From: CAWCKS01 sp963796195
GTDB taxonomy: Bacteria; Pseudomonadota; Alphaproteobacteria; Rhizobiales; Xanthobacteraceae
Length of the DNA: 64,000 nucleotides
Assembly: GCA_963796195.1 (NCBI GenBank)
Contig: CAWCKS010000014.1
Span: forward strand, 496,001-560,000
Direction of reading: 5' to 3'
Shown one piece after another: positions 27,106 to 36,829 of this stretch. The stretch's first letter is position 1. The number at the start of each line of letters is the position of its first letter. The notes under the pieces were generated by a model, which was given only the letters and a program-made list of their open reading frames with translations, was not told the DNA's origin and did not search any database. Position numbers and translations under genes: made by a program.

Positions 27106-27142
27106 TCACGCTGACGATCAATCGTCCTCACACGGAGGGCGC

Positions 27143-27512
27143 ATGGCAATCCAGTTCCAGCGCACCGTTCCTGTCTTCCGCATCTTCTCAACCGAGAAGG
27201 CGCGCGAATTCTATCTCGATTACCTCGGCTTCAAGGTCGATTGGGAACATCGCTTCACGCCGGACGCGCCAGTCCACATGCAGGTTTCCAGGGATGCGCT
27301 CGCGCTCCACTTGAGCGAACATCACGGCAGCGGATCGCCCGGCGCGATCGCCTATGTCTACATGACCGGCGTTCGTGAATTGCACCGAGGAGCTGGACGC
27401 AAAAAACTATCCTTATCTCCGCCCCGGTCTGAACGAGCAGGAATGGGGCATGACCGAGCTGACCGTGACCGATCCGTTTTATAACCGGATTACATTTGGT
27501 GAGCCGAAGTAG
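27143..27512 (+). CDS. glyoxalase/bleomycin-resistance (VOC) protein (frameshifted)
   Basis: From ATG 27143 the protein begins MAIQFQRTVPVFRIF and has the VOC pattern KAREFYLDYLGFKVDWEHRF and LHLSEHHGSGSPG. An extra C at about 27385 shifts the frame. Without it the protein continues LHEELDAKNYPYLRPGLNEQ and EWGMTELTVTDPFYNRITFG to a TAG at 27510-27512, about 122 residues. That end is the normal glyoxalase-superfamily C-terminus. VOC proteins bind a metal and small ligands; the C-terminal half resembles the bleomycin-resistance branch. Stand-alone gene after a GGAGGG site. Confidence 0.82.
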
Positions 27513-27602
27513 CCATAAAGCTCCGCATAAATCGCTGCCGACCCTGTCACATCCCTTGCTCCTAGCTCGTCTTGTGGTTTGATCCGCCTTAAGAGGACCG
27601 CC

Positions 27603-28100
27603 ATGAGACCTGCCATCGCCCTGCCACGACGCCGCACCGACCTGCTCACGCTGTTCGCCCTGATCGCCACCATGATCGGTGCCGGGATCGCGAACGAGTT
27701 CAGCCTGAAGTCGGCAGCCGCCGTCGCATGGACCGACGGCATCCTGTGCATGACGGATGCGCGGGCCGGCTCCGCCGACCGCGTGATCCCGGTCGCCTCC
27801 TACCCACTGGCGAACGCACCTGGCAAACGCGTCACGGTCGTGCGCGTGATCTATGGCCCCGGCGGCTTCACCCGGCCGCACTATCACGCCGGTACCGTGA
27901 CGGCTTACATCGTGCGCGGCGCGATCAAATCACAGCTCGAGGGCAGTCCGCTCGAGACTTTTACTCCGGGCCAAACCTTCTTCGAGCCGCCCGGATCGGT
28001 GCACATGGTCTCGGCCAATGCGAGCGCGACCGAGGAAGCCGAGTTGCTTGCGATCTTCGTCGCCGACGAAGGCGCCCAGCTGACGACGTTTCTGGATTGA
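27603..28100 (+). CDS. exported or anchored cupin protein
   Basis: The ATG at 27603 follows AAGAGGACCGCC and gives 165 residues. Residues 10-35 are hydrophobic (LLTLFALIATMIGAGIA), a signal peptide or anchor. A single cupin domain follows with the metal motif PHYHAGTVTAYIVRG and the second His in PPGSVHMVSAN. Single-cupin proteins of this kind are common in the periplasm; the ligand is unknown. A strong palindrome follows directly after the stop. Confidence 0.8.
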   Translation: MRPAIALPRRRTDLLTLFALIATMIGAGIANEFSLKSAAAVAWTDGILCMTDARAGSADRVIPVASYPLANAPGKRVTVVRVIYGPGGFTRPHYHAGTVTAYIVRGAIKSQLEGSPLETFTPGQTFFEPPGSVHMVSANASATEEAELLAIFVADEGAQLTTFLD

Positions 28101-28103
28101 GTT

Positions 28104-28146
28104 CGTCATTCCGGGCTCGCTCGCGCGCTCGCATCCCGGAATGACG
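28104..28146. repeat. perfect 12-bp inverted repeat downstream of the cupin gene
   Basis: CGTCATTCCGGG (28104-28115) and CCCGGAATGACG (28135-28146) pair perfectly around a 19-base CG-rich loop. It begins three bases after the cupin stop, has no T-tract and resembles dispersed extragenic palindromes. Confidence 0.75.
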
Positions 28147-28220
28147 GCCGTTTTTCGCATATCTGGCTCCCCTCCCCGCGTGCTAGTCCTTGACCAACCA
28201 GTCAGGGAGAAAACAACAAG

Positions 28221-29777
28221 ATGTCCTGGGAGAAGGAAGTCGGCGAGATCGAGCGGCGCAAGCATTTCGCCAGACAGATGGGCGGCAAGGAAGGCATCGA
28301 CCGCCAGAAGAAGCGCGGCAAGCTGACGGTCCGCGAGCGCATCGACCATCTCGTCGACAAGGGGTCGTTCCACGAATTCATGGGGCTGACCGGCACGTCC
28401 CGCTACGAAGGCGGCGACCTCGTTGCTTTCACGCCAAAGGGCGCGGTCGTCGGGACAGCCAAGCTCGACGGCCGCAAGGTGGTCGTCAACGCCGGCGACT
28501 TCACGGTGCGCGGCGGCTCGGCCGGCGGCGATCGCGGCGCCATGGGCCAGGAATTGTCGTCGACCCAGCGCGCGCTGGAATGGCGGCTGCCCTATATCCG
28601 CCTGCTCGACGCGGCCGGCGGCAGCGTCCGCTCGTTCGAGCATATCGGCCGCACTTATCTGCCCGACGGCAATGCCTGGACCATCGACGACGTGCAACTG
28701 ATGTCGGTGTCGCCCGTGGTGTCGGCGGTGATGGGCTCGGTCGCAGGATTGCCGGCGATCCAGGCGTGCCTTGCGCATTTCAGCCTGATGGTGCGCGGCA
28801 TCAGCCAGCTGTTTCCGGGCGGGCCGCCTGTCGTGAAGGCCGCGCTCGGCTACGACATCACCAAGGAAGATCTCGGCGGCGAGCACATCCATGTGCGCGA
28901 GAGTGGCTGCATCGACAATCTCGCCGAAACCGAGGAAGACGCCTTCGACCAGATCCGGAAATTCCTGAGCTACCTGCCGAGCAGTGTTTACGAGATGGCG
29001 CCGCGCGGACCGGTCGGTGACGACCCGGCGCGCGCCGAACACGAATTGCTGTCGTTCGTGCCGCGCGATCGGCGCAAGCCATACGATGGGCGGAAGCTCA
29101 TCAAGCTCGTGGTCGACAAGGACTTGTTCTTCGAGATCGCGCCGGACTACGGCCGCGCCCGCGTCACCGGGCTTGCCCGCTTGAACGGCTATCCCGTCGC
29201 GATCATGGCCAACAATCCCCGGCACAATGGCGGCACCACCGACGTCGCCGCCGGCAACAAGATGCTGCGGATGATCCAGCTGTGCGACACCTTCCATCTG
29301 CCGCTGATCTCGCTCGCCGACGAACCCGGCTTCATGGTCGGCCTGCAATCGGAGAAGCAGGGCATCGAGCGCGCCGGCGCAAAGCTCGTCTCGTATGTGT
29401 GCAACAGCCGGATGCCGTGGATCACGATCGTGATCGGGCGGCTGTTCGGCGTCGCCGGCCAGTGCCATCACCGTCCGACCGGCATGTTCCGCCGTTACGC
29501 CTGGCCGTCGGCGAGCTGGGGCTCGATGCATATCTCTGGCGGGGCGTCGGCGGCCTATCGCGCGGAGATCGAAAATGCCCCCGACCCGGAAGCCAAGCGC
29601 AGGGAGATCGAGGATCGGCTCAACGCGATCGCCTCGCCGTTCCGCACGGCTGAGGCGACCGGACAGGACATCATCGATCCACGCGAGACGCGCGCGGTGC
29701 TTTGCGACTTCGTCGAGGACGCGCAGCGCATCCTTGCCAGCCAGCTCGGGCCGCCGCCGATTCCGTTTTTGCCGTGA
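28221..29777 (+). CDS. acyl-CoA carboxylase, carboxyltransferase (beta) subunit
   Basis: This 518-residue protein has both halves of the crotonase-fold carboxyltransferase. The N-half has KLTVRERIDHLVD and GGSAGGDRGAMGQE; the C-half has HNGGTTDVAAGNKM, PGFMVGLQSEKQG and GRLFGVAGQCHHRP. It belongs to the propionyl-CoA/methylcrotonyl-CoA carboxylase beta family, which moves CO2 from biotin to an acyl-CoA. No biotin carboxylase or biotin carrier gene is in the window, so it must share an alpha subunit from elsewhere or act as a decarboxylase. It stands alone, with the convergent VOC gene close behind. Confidence 0.9.
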   Translation: MSWEKEVGEIERRKHFARQMGGKEGIDRQKKRGKLTVRERIDHLVDKGSFHEFMGLTGTSRYEGGDLVAFTPKGAVVGTAKLDGRKVVVNAGDFTVRGGSAGGDRGAMGQELSSTQRALEWRLPYIRLLDAAGGSVRSFEHIGRTYLPDGNAWTIDDVQLMSVSPVVSAVMGSVAGLPAIQACLAHFSLMVRGISQLFPGGPPVVKAALGYDITKEDLGGEHIHVRESGCIDNLAETEEDAFDQIRKFLSYLPSSVYEMAPRGPVGDDPARAEHELLSFVPRDRRKPYDGRKLIKLVVDKDLFFEIAPDYGRARVTGLARLNGYPVAIMANNPRHNGGTTDVAAGNKMLRMIQLCDTFHLPLISLADEPGFMVGLQSEKQGIERAGAKLVSYVCNSRMPWITIVIGRLFGVAGQCHHRPTGMFRRYAWPSASWGSMHISGGASAAYRAEIENAPDPEAKRREIEDRLNAIASPFRTAEATGQDIIDPRETRAVLCDFVEDAQRILASQLGPPPIPFLP

Positions 29778-29783
29778 GCGGGT

Positions 29784-30215
29784 CTACCGCTTCACCTGCA
29801 AGAGCTCAATCAGGTAACCATCGGGATCCTTGGCAAAGCCGACGAGATTGCCCGACACCTTGCTCGGCGTCGGCTCGCGCACGATCTCGAGTCCTTCGGC
29901 GCGAATGCGCTCTGCGACCGCCTTGGCGTCGGGCACGCCGAGCACGAGCTTGATCGGATTGTCCTTGTAGTTGCGTTTCGAGCCGTCGGTCCAGTGCATC
30001 AGCACCAGGCGGGAGCCTTTCGACGTCGTTCCTTCGGGCGAGTAGCCGACGATCACTTCGTCCATGTAGTCGAGCTTGATGGTTTGCAGCTGCTTCATGC
30101 CGCAGACGCGGGTGTAGAAGTCGACCGACCGCTTGAGATCGCTGACGCCAATTCCGATTGAACGGAAGATAATGTCATCCACGACGGACTTCGTTGCTGC
30201 TTCAGCCTGCACCAT
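29784..30215 (-). CDS. glyoxalase/VOC-family protein
   Basis: This 143-residue VOC protein has FRSIGIGVSDLKRSVDFYTRVCG at its N-terminus and FAKDPDGYLIELLQVKR at its C-terminus, with the metal-ligand Glu in LIELLQ. The KSVVDDIIFRSIG start is usual for glyoxalase-I-like members. It may act on aldehyde or dioxygenase-type substrates. The gene is convergent with the carboxyltransferase gene, six bases from its stop, and divergent from the SDR gene at 30351. Confidence 0.87.
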   Translation of the reverse strand: MVQAEAATKSVVDDIIFRSIGIGVSDLKRSVDFYTRVCGMKQLQTIKLDYMDEVIVGYSPEGTTSKGSRLVLMHWTDGSKRNYKDNPIKLVLGVPDAKAVAERIRAEGLEIVREPTPSKVSGNLVGFAKDPDGYLIELLQVKR

Positions 30216-30350
30216 ATCGGTTCCTTCCCTGCCTTTCGGCTCTTATTTGTTGTCGCTATCGCTTTCGAAGCGGTTATCGTAACAACAAACAACAGCGCTG
30301 GCCAATCGTCTGACGACGCGGGCCTTGCGGGAAACGCATTGGGAGGCCCC

Positions 30351-31151
30351 ATGAAGGTTGCGGGAAAAATCGTTGTCGTCACCGGCGGTGCCAAGGGCAT
30401 CGGACAAGCACTGTGCGATCGCTTCCATCGCGAGGGCGCGAAGAAAGTCATCGTCGCCGATATCGATATCGCCAATGCATCGGTCATCGCCGAAGCGGTC
30501 GGTGGCGCGGCCTACCAGTGCGACGTCACGAAGGAAGCCGACATCAAGCGCGTGATCGACGACACCGAGAGCAAGCATGGCCCGATCGAGCTGTTCTGCT
30601 CCAATGCGGGCGCGGCGATCGGCTTCAACATCCTGACGGAGAATGCCGCCGGCGACCCGGATGAGGTCTGGACGCATGGCTGGAAGCTTCACGTCATGGC
30701 GCATGTTTACGCAGCGCGCGCGCTGGTGCCGCGCATGAAAGCGCGCGGCGGCGGGTATTTCCTGAACACGATCTCGGCGGCGGGGCTGCTGTCGCAGGTC
30801 GGCAGTGCGGTGTATTCGACCACCAAGCACGCGGCGGTCGGATTTGCCGAGAACCTCGCGATCACCCATCGCGACGACAACATCCGCGTCTCCATGCTGT
30901 GCCCGCAGGGCGTCGACACGCCGCTGCTGCGCGGACTTGCCGCCGGGCCGCAATCGACCGATGGAATCCTGAGCCCGGCGCAGGTTGCGGACGCAGCGAT
31001 TGCCGGCCTCGAGCACGAGGCGTTCCTGATCCTGCCGCACCCCGAAGTCGCCGGCTACATGCAGAACAAGATCGGCAATTACGACCGCTGGATCGGCGGC
31101 ATGGCGAAGCTGAACCGCAGCGCCAAGGAGCGGGCGAAGGGGAAGGCGTAG
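30351..31151 (+). CDS. short-chain dehydrogenase/reductase
   Basis: ATG 30351 follows GGGAGG at 30341-30346 and gives 266 residues. The cofactor motif is TGGAKGIGQAL (residues 11-21), the structural motif is CSNAGAAIG, and the catalytic residues are in NTISAAGLLSQ and YSTTK. The Asp in ADIDIAN favours NAD. The C-terminal part (GGMAKLNRSAKERAKGKA) is basic. Substrate unknown; it sits among lipid/aromatic catabolic genes. The gene ends just before the hairpin-ended repeat at 31168. Confidence 0.88.
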   Translation: MKVAGKIVVVTGGAKGIGQALCDRFHREGAKKVIVADIDIANASVIAEAVGGAAYQCDVTKEADIKRVIDDTESKHGPIELFCSNAGAAIGFNILTENAAGDPDEVWTHGWKLHVMAHVYAARALVPRMKARGGGYFLNTISAAGLLSQVGSAVYSTTKHAAVGFAENLAITHRDDNIRVSMLCPQGVDTPLLRGLAAGPQSTDGILSPAQVADAAIAGLEHEAFLILPHPEVAGYMQNKIGNYDRWIGGMAKLNRSAKERAKGKA

Positions 31152-31167
31152 CGTGGTGCAGTTCGCC

Positions 31168-31387
31168 GTCGTCCCCGCGCACGCGGGGACCCATACGCCG
31201 CAGCACCAGCGAGATGGCGGGCAGCGACGGCAAACTCGTCATTGCGAGGCGCGAAGCGCCGAAGCAATCCAGTTCACTTTTGTGGCTTCTGGATTGCTTC
31301 GCTTCGCTCGCAATGACGAGTTTGTGTTTGAGCGGCGTACGATCAAACATGCACAGGGGTTATGGGTCCCCGCGTGCGCGGGGACGA
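31168..31387. repeat. inverted-repeat element with hairpin ends, copy 2 (carries an insert)
   Basis: The ends match those of 15672-15811: GTCGTCCCCGCG...GGGGACCCATACGCCGCAGCA on the left and GGGGTTATGGGTCCCC...GGGGACGAC on the right. This copy is 220 bp against 140 bp because a second palindromic element (31232-31323) lies inside it. No coding sequence is visible. Confidence 0.75.
31232..31323. repeat. palindromic repeat nested inside the 31168-31387 element
   Basis: Perfect outer arms AAACTCGTCATTGCGAG (31232-31248) and CTCGCAATGACGAGTTT (31307-31323), and inner arms GAAGCAATCCAG (31261-31272) and CTGGATTGCTTC (31289-31300). It appears inserted into the older hairpin-ended repeat. Confidence 0.75.
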
Positions 31388-31412
31388 CTCAGTATAGGTC
31401 GATGCGTCCCGC

Positions 31413-33054
31413 CTACGCCGACTTCTTCGCCCCAATCCGCTCGCGCTTGACGTTGATGCCGGCTTTCACCCGGTCGAACGTGCCGGGCACGATGCCCTCG
31501 GAGCGGATCAAGTGCTTCTCGACCTTCTGCGTCGGCGTCCGCGGCAGCAGATCGACGACGCGCACGTAGCGCGGCACCATGAAGTGCGCCATGCGCGGGA
31601 TCAAAAAACCGATCAGGTCGGCGGGATCGAGCTCGGCGCCGGGCGCAAGCGAGATCGCAACCAGCACTTCATCCTCGCCAACCTCGCTCGGCACCGCGAC
31701 GGCGGCGGCTTCCTTCACGGCGGGGTGGGCGCACACCTCCATCTCCACCTCAAACGACGAAATATTCTCGCCGCGGCGGCGGATCGCGTCCTTCATGCGG
31801 TCGACGAAGAAGTAATTGCCGTGCTCGTCTGATGCGGAAGGCATCGCCGGTGTGGAACCAGCCGTTGCGCCAGGCGCGCGCGGTCGCTTCGGGATTGCCG
31901 AGATAGCCGTGGTTCATCGCCCACGGCGTGTCGGTGCGCAGGATCATCTCGCCGACCTGGCCCGGCGCGACCTCGCAATCGTTCTCATCGACGAGGCGGA
32001 CGTCGACGCCTTTGCGCGGCTTGCCGCACGAGGTCAGCGGCCCCGGGTTCGGCCCGTCGAACAGCGGGCTCGAAATCTCCGTCATGTTGAAGACGGTGAA
32101 GACCTCGCAGCCGAAGCGCCGCGCGAAGTCCTTGGTGTCTTCGGCGAGCGGCACCATGATCACCGATTTCATGCCGTGACCGAGATCGGTGTCTGCGGGC
32201 GGCTGCTTGACGAGGAACGTCGCCATCACGCCGAGCAGCGTCGTCGAGGTCGATTTGGTTTCGCGCACGACGTGCCAGAATTTTCCGGTCTCGAAGGATT
32301 CGACCAGCGCCGCCGACGCGCCGAGGATCAGAATGTAATTCATCACGCCCATGCCGCCGACGTGAAACAGCGGCAGGTTGATCAGGTAGCGATCGTCGGC
32401 GGTCAGATACGGGAACGAGGCGATGCCGGCGGTGTGCAGGTGGATGTAAGACGTCAGCACGCCCTTCGACGGTCCGGTCGTTCCGGAAGTGTAGATCACC
32501 ATCTGGGTGTCCCACGGCACGATCGGCCGATCGAGCGGCGCAAGCGCTGATGGCGCCGGAGCCAGCACGCTGCTTGCGTGCACCTTCAAGCTCTTGTGCG
32601 GCGACCGATCGCCGCCGAGCACAACGGCCTGCGTCAGTGCGGAGCAATCGATGTCGGCGAGCCGCTCCTGCAGGTCGGCATGGACAACGATGATCTTCGC
32701 CAGCGAATTCCGGATCACGTGCTCGAGCAGCCGCCCGCGATAGGCGATGTTGACGGGGATCGCGACCGCGCCGAGATAATTCGCCGCAAAAATCGCGCGG
32801 ACCGCGTCGCTGCCGTTCGGCATCCAGATCAGCACATTGTCGCCCTGTTTGACGCCGAGCTGCTGCAGGCCGAGCGCGGTTTGCACCACTGCGTCGCGGA
32901 GCTGGCGGTAGGTCCAGCTCGAGCCGTCGGGAAACAGTGAAAACACCTTGTCCGGGGTCTCGCGGGCGCGGCGATCGATCAGCAAGCGGGTGATGCAATC
33001 ATCGGCTGCGGGAATGCGGGGGTCAAAAACCTTCGCTGGCACGGTGGCGTTCAT
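31413..33054 (-). CDS. AMP-forming acyl-CoA synthetase (CaiC-like, frameshifted)
   Basis: The start at ATG 33054 follows AGAGGGCAGCC. The N-terminal frame carries the ATP motif IYTSGTTGPSKGV and ends around HTGDAFRI. An extra base at about 31830 shifts the frame; without it the protein continues DEHGNYFFVDRMKDAIRRRG and ends with the catalytic-Lys region TPTQKVEKHLIR. The joined protein has about 546 residues, a normal ANL synthetase. It activates a carboxylic acid to acyl-AMP, then acyl-CoA. It is divergent from a second AMP-forming synthetase at 33270, so the pair may share a promoter region. Confidence 0.85.
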
Positions 33055-33269
33055 GGCTGCCCTCTGCTGCATTGCATTATTTGTTTTGAGCGGCGTTTCG
33101 TCCCGGCGCGGAGCACTAGCGCGTTTCGTTTGAGGGCGAAACGGCTTGGCCGAGGACCTGTTGCCGCGCCTGGCTTGCCCATTTCGCGGACTTGCCTGAC
33201 GTCGAAACCACGCTACGCTCCCGCCCAAAACAACGACCAAGAACAACGACACGCGTTCGGGAGGAGAGC

Positions 33270-34822
33270 ATGAACGTCACCCAGGGATTGCGGCGGATGC
33301 TGCAGGTCGACCCGCAGGGGATTGCGACGATCGACGGCAACCGCCGGCACACATGGGCTGAACTCGGCGACCGGGTCGCGCGGCTCGCCGGCGCACTGCA
33401 AAACCTCGGCATCAAGGCCGGCGACCGCGTCGCCGTGCTGATGCTGAACTCCGACCGCTACATCGAGCTATATCTTGGCGTCGCCTGGGCCGGCGCGGTG
33501 ATCGTGCCGACCAATACGCGCTGGAGCGCGATCGAGATCGAGGATTCGCTGCATGATTGCCGCGCCTCGATGCTGGTGGTCGACAAGGCGTTTGCGGCCA
33601 TGGGTGTGCAGCTCGCCAAGGCCATTCCGTCGATGACGCTGGTCTATGCCGACGACGATGCGGGACCTGCGGAGGCGAAGAATTATGAGGCCCTGATCGC
33701 TGCCGCAAAGCCGATCGACGATGCCATGCGCAAGCCAGAAGATCTGGCCGGCATCTTCTATACCGGCGGCACCACGGGCCGCTCCAAGGGCGTGATGCTG
33801 AGCCACAACAATCTTGTCACCAACGCGCTGCATACGTTGGCCGAAGGCCTGTTTCCCGAAGGCAGCATCTACCTGCATGCGGCGCCGATGTTCCATCTTG
33901 CCAATGGGGCTGCGATGTTCGTGCAGCTGTTGAGCGGCGGGCGCAATGTCGTCATCCGCTCGTTCACGCCGGAGGGCGTGATGGACGCGGTACAGGCCGA
34001 GAAGGTCAATATCGGCCTGATTGTGCCGACCATGATCCAGATGCTGGTCGACATCCCGCGTTCGGCAGTCGCGACATGTCCTCGCTGAAGCGCGTCCTGT
34101 ATGGCGCTTCGCCGATCACGGAAGCGCTGCTCGATCGCGCCATGACGAAGCTGCCCAACGTCGCCTTCCATCAGCTCTACGGCATGACGGAAACGGCGCC
34201 CTGCGCCACCCACCTGCACTGGCGCGAGCACACCGGCGAAGGCCGCGCCAAGGGCCGGCATCGCGGCTGCGGCCGCGCCATCATCGGCGTCGAGGTGCGC
34301 ATCGTCGACGCCGACCACAAGCCCGTGCCGCCAAACACGGTCGGCGAGGTCGCAATCCGCGGCAACAACGTGATGATGGGCTACTGGGAGCGGCCGGAGG
34401 AAACCGCAAAGGCGCTGATCGGCGGCTGGATGCACACCGGCGACGGCGGCTACATGGACGAGCACGGCTATTTCTACCTGGTCGACCGCATCAAGGACAT
34501 GATCGTCACCGGCGGCGAGAACGTTTACTCGATCGAGGTCGAGAACGTTTTGGCGCAACACCCGGCCGTCGTGCAGTGCGCAGTGGTCGGCATCCCGCAT
34601 GAACGCTGGGGCGAAGCGGTGCACGCCATCATCGTACGCAAGCCCGGTGTCGCGGTCGATCCGGCCGAGGTGATCGCGTTCTGCAAGGAGCGGATTGCAC
34701 ACTACAAATGCCCGCGCAGCGTCGATGTGCGCGACGAGCCGCTGCCGCTGTCGGGCGCGGGGAAAATTCTCAAGCGCGAGCTGCGCAAACCGTTCTGGGA
34801 GAAGGAGAAGAAGACGGCGTGA
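33270..34822 (+). CDS. AMP-forming acyl-CoA synthetase (frameshifted)
   Basis: ATG 33270 follows GGGAGGAGA. Motifs in order: FYTGGTTGRSKGVMLSH (ATP loop), YGMTETAP, GWMHTGDGGYMDEHG, DRIKDMIVTGGENVYS and the C-terminal catalytic Lys in GAGKILKRELR. The frame is lost at about 34051; adding one C in GTCGAC-ATCCC restores VDHPAFGSRDMSSLKR and one chain of about 517 residues. It belongs to the long- or medium-chain fatty-acid/aryl CoA ligase group. Eighty-seven bases separate it from the acyl-CoA dehydrogenase that follows in the same direction. Confidence 0.85.
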
Positions 34823-34909
34823 GTTTGCGGGTCAACGGGCATCGGCCGTGAACGCACATGAACTCGCCCCGTTGGGGAGAGGTAAGAAAATCGAGAGCGA
34901 GTTCGAACC

Positions 34910-36146
34910 ATGAGCGGCATCGCCATAGACCTCCCCGCCGACGTCGTCGCAACGCGCGACGGCGTGTTGCGTTTTGTCGAGATGGAGGTCGCGCCGCGCA
35001 TCGAGCACAATCACGCGCTCCTGGAAGACCAGCGTCAGCTCTATGAGGACAACGGGCGCTACTCTCGAGGCGTCCGCGAGCTGATCCGTGAGGTTCGCAT
35101 GCTGTCGGCTAAAGCCGGCTTCTACGGCATGTGTGCGCCGGAAGCGCTTGGCGGCGGCGGGCTCGGCCACCTCGCCTACTACGTCGCCTGGGAAGCGATC
35201 TATCGCCGGCTCGGCGGCATGGCCGTGCTGACACCCTGGGTGATCGCACACTGGGCGTTCGGGCCAAGCCCGCTGTTCACCCAGATCAGCGAGGAGGCGC
35301 GCCAGCGCTGTCTTGCCGGCATGATATCAGGCGAGACCTCGATGTGTTTTGGCCTGTCCGAGCCCGGCGCAGGCTCCGACGCCACCATGATCAAGACCCG
35401 GGCCGTGAGCACCAGCAAGGGCTGGCGCATCAGCGGACGAAAGCTATGGACCTCGAATGCTCCGACCGCGGAATGGTGCATCGTGTTCGCGATCACCGAT
35501 GCGGCGAAAGCCGAGAGGAAAGCCGGCGGCATCAGCGCATTCATGGTGCCGACCAGCGCGCCGGGCTTCAATGTCGAGAGCGTGGTCAAACTGTTCGGCC
35601 ATGTCGGCGGCCACGAAGGCGCGCTGGTGCTGGAAGACGTCGAGGTCGAGCCGTGGCAGCTGGTCGGCAAGCTCGACGACGGCTTTCGCATCGCGCTGTA
35701 CGGCGTCTCGCTCGGCCGGATCTACAATTCCGCGCGCGCCGTCGGCCAGGGCCGCTGGGCGCTGGAGCGCGCGGTCGATTACGCCAAGCAGCGCAAGGCG
35801 TTTGGGGCTACGATCTCCGAATATCAGGGCGTCTCGTTCCCGCTGGCGCAGGCCGCGACCGAGTTGCACGCCGCGCATCTAATGGGACTCAACGCCGCGA
35901 TGCTGATCGACCAGGGCGACCGCGCGGTGAAAGAGCTGTCGATGGCCAAGTCCTATGCCGTGCAGGCCGGCTTTCGCGCGGTCGACCGCGCCATGCAGAC
36001 GTTCGGCGGCATGGGGCTGACCAACGAAGTCGGCCTGGTGCACGCCTGGCAGGATCTGCGCATCGTCAACATCGCCGACGGCACCAACGAAATTCTGCGC
36101 ACGCACCATCGCGCAGCGATTGTTTGCGGGCGATCTGGATTTGTAG
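34910..36146 (+). CDS. acyl-CoA dehydrogenase (frameshift near the C-terminus)
   Basis: This acyl-CoA dehydrogenase has FGLSEPGAGSDATMI, WRISGRKLWTSNAP and the C-terminal VDRAMQTFGGMGLTNEVGL block. The uncorrected reading runs to 36175 and overlaps the next gene. An extra A at about 36101 changes the frame; without it the C-terminus reads ILRRTIAQRLFAGDLDL and stops at 36144-36146, the conserved end of the family, leaving a 25-base gap to the NIPSNAP gene. The MCAD-type catalytic Glu position reads ADGT, so Asp may be the base. It is transcribed with the upstream ligase and the oxygenase genes. Confidence 0.85.
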
Positions 36147-36171
36147 CGTTATATCAGCATGAGGAAATGCC

Positions 36172-36810
36172 ATGATCTATGAACTGAGAACCTACACGCT
36201 AAAGCCCGGCACGGTCGCCGACATGGTGAAGGCCGCAAGCACGGTCTCGCGCGACATCCGCGGCAATGACTACGGCAGGCTCGAGGGTTACTGGTCGACC
36301 GAGATCGGTCCGCTCAATCAGGTCATGCATCTGTGGAGTTACAGCGACTTCAATGAGCGTACCCGGCTGCGCGCGGAGCTCGCCAAGAACCCGCGCTGGG
36401 GCAGCGAGTATCTGCCGCTCATCCGCCCCCTGTTGATGCGCCAGGACATCCGGCTTTTGAACGCACTGATCGCGCCGGTTGCTCCGGCAACGACCGGCAA
36501 TGTCTATGAGCTGCGCAACTATCGCGCCAAGCCCGGCGGTGCCGTCAGGCAATGGCTCGAAATTTTTACCGCAGCGCTGAAGCATCGCGAGAAATATTCG
36601 AAGATCGTCGGGCTCTGGCAGACCGAGGCGGGCCAACCGAATGAAGTGTGTTACATCTGGGCCTACCCCGACCTGAATGCGCGGGCCAAGGCGCGCGGCG
36701 ATGCTGCCAATGATCCAGGCTGGAAGGAATTCCTCGGCAAGAGCGGATCATTCCTGGACGAGATGCATTCGACCATTATGCTCCCGGCGCCGCACTCGCC
36801 GCTGAAGTAA
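36172..36810 (+). CDS. NIPSNAP-family protein with two domains
   Basis: This 212-residue protein has two tandem NIPSNAP (dimeric alpha-beta barrel-like) domains: residues 1-100 start MIYELRTYTLKPGTV and residues about 108-210 start VYELRNYRAKPGG. Each has the W-TE-G-LN-V motif (YWSTEIGPLNQVMHLW; LWQTEAGQPNEVCYIW). The ATG follows GAGGAAATGCC. NIPSNAP proteins often accompany oxygenase and CoA genes, but no reaction is established. Here it lies directly before two flavin-dependent oxygenase genes, so it is a good candidate to bind the same substrate. Confidence 0.88.
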   Translation: MIYELRTYTLKPGTVADMVKAASTVSRDIRGNDYGRLEGYWSTEIGPLNQVMHLWSYSDFNERTRLRAELAKNPRWGSEYLPLIRPLLMRQDIRLLNALIAPVAPATTGNVYELRNYRAKPGGAVRQWLEIFTAALKHREKYSKIVGLWQTEAGQPNEVCYIWAYPDLNARAKARGDAANDPGWKEFLGKSGSFLDEMHSTIMLPAPHSPLK

Positions 36811-36829
36811 TACAGAACAGGACTCGCAG

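Noticed and set aside
31168..31387. Possible CRISPR-like repeated hairpins
   Set aside because: The repeats are inverted, not direct and evenly spaced, and no cas genes are present.
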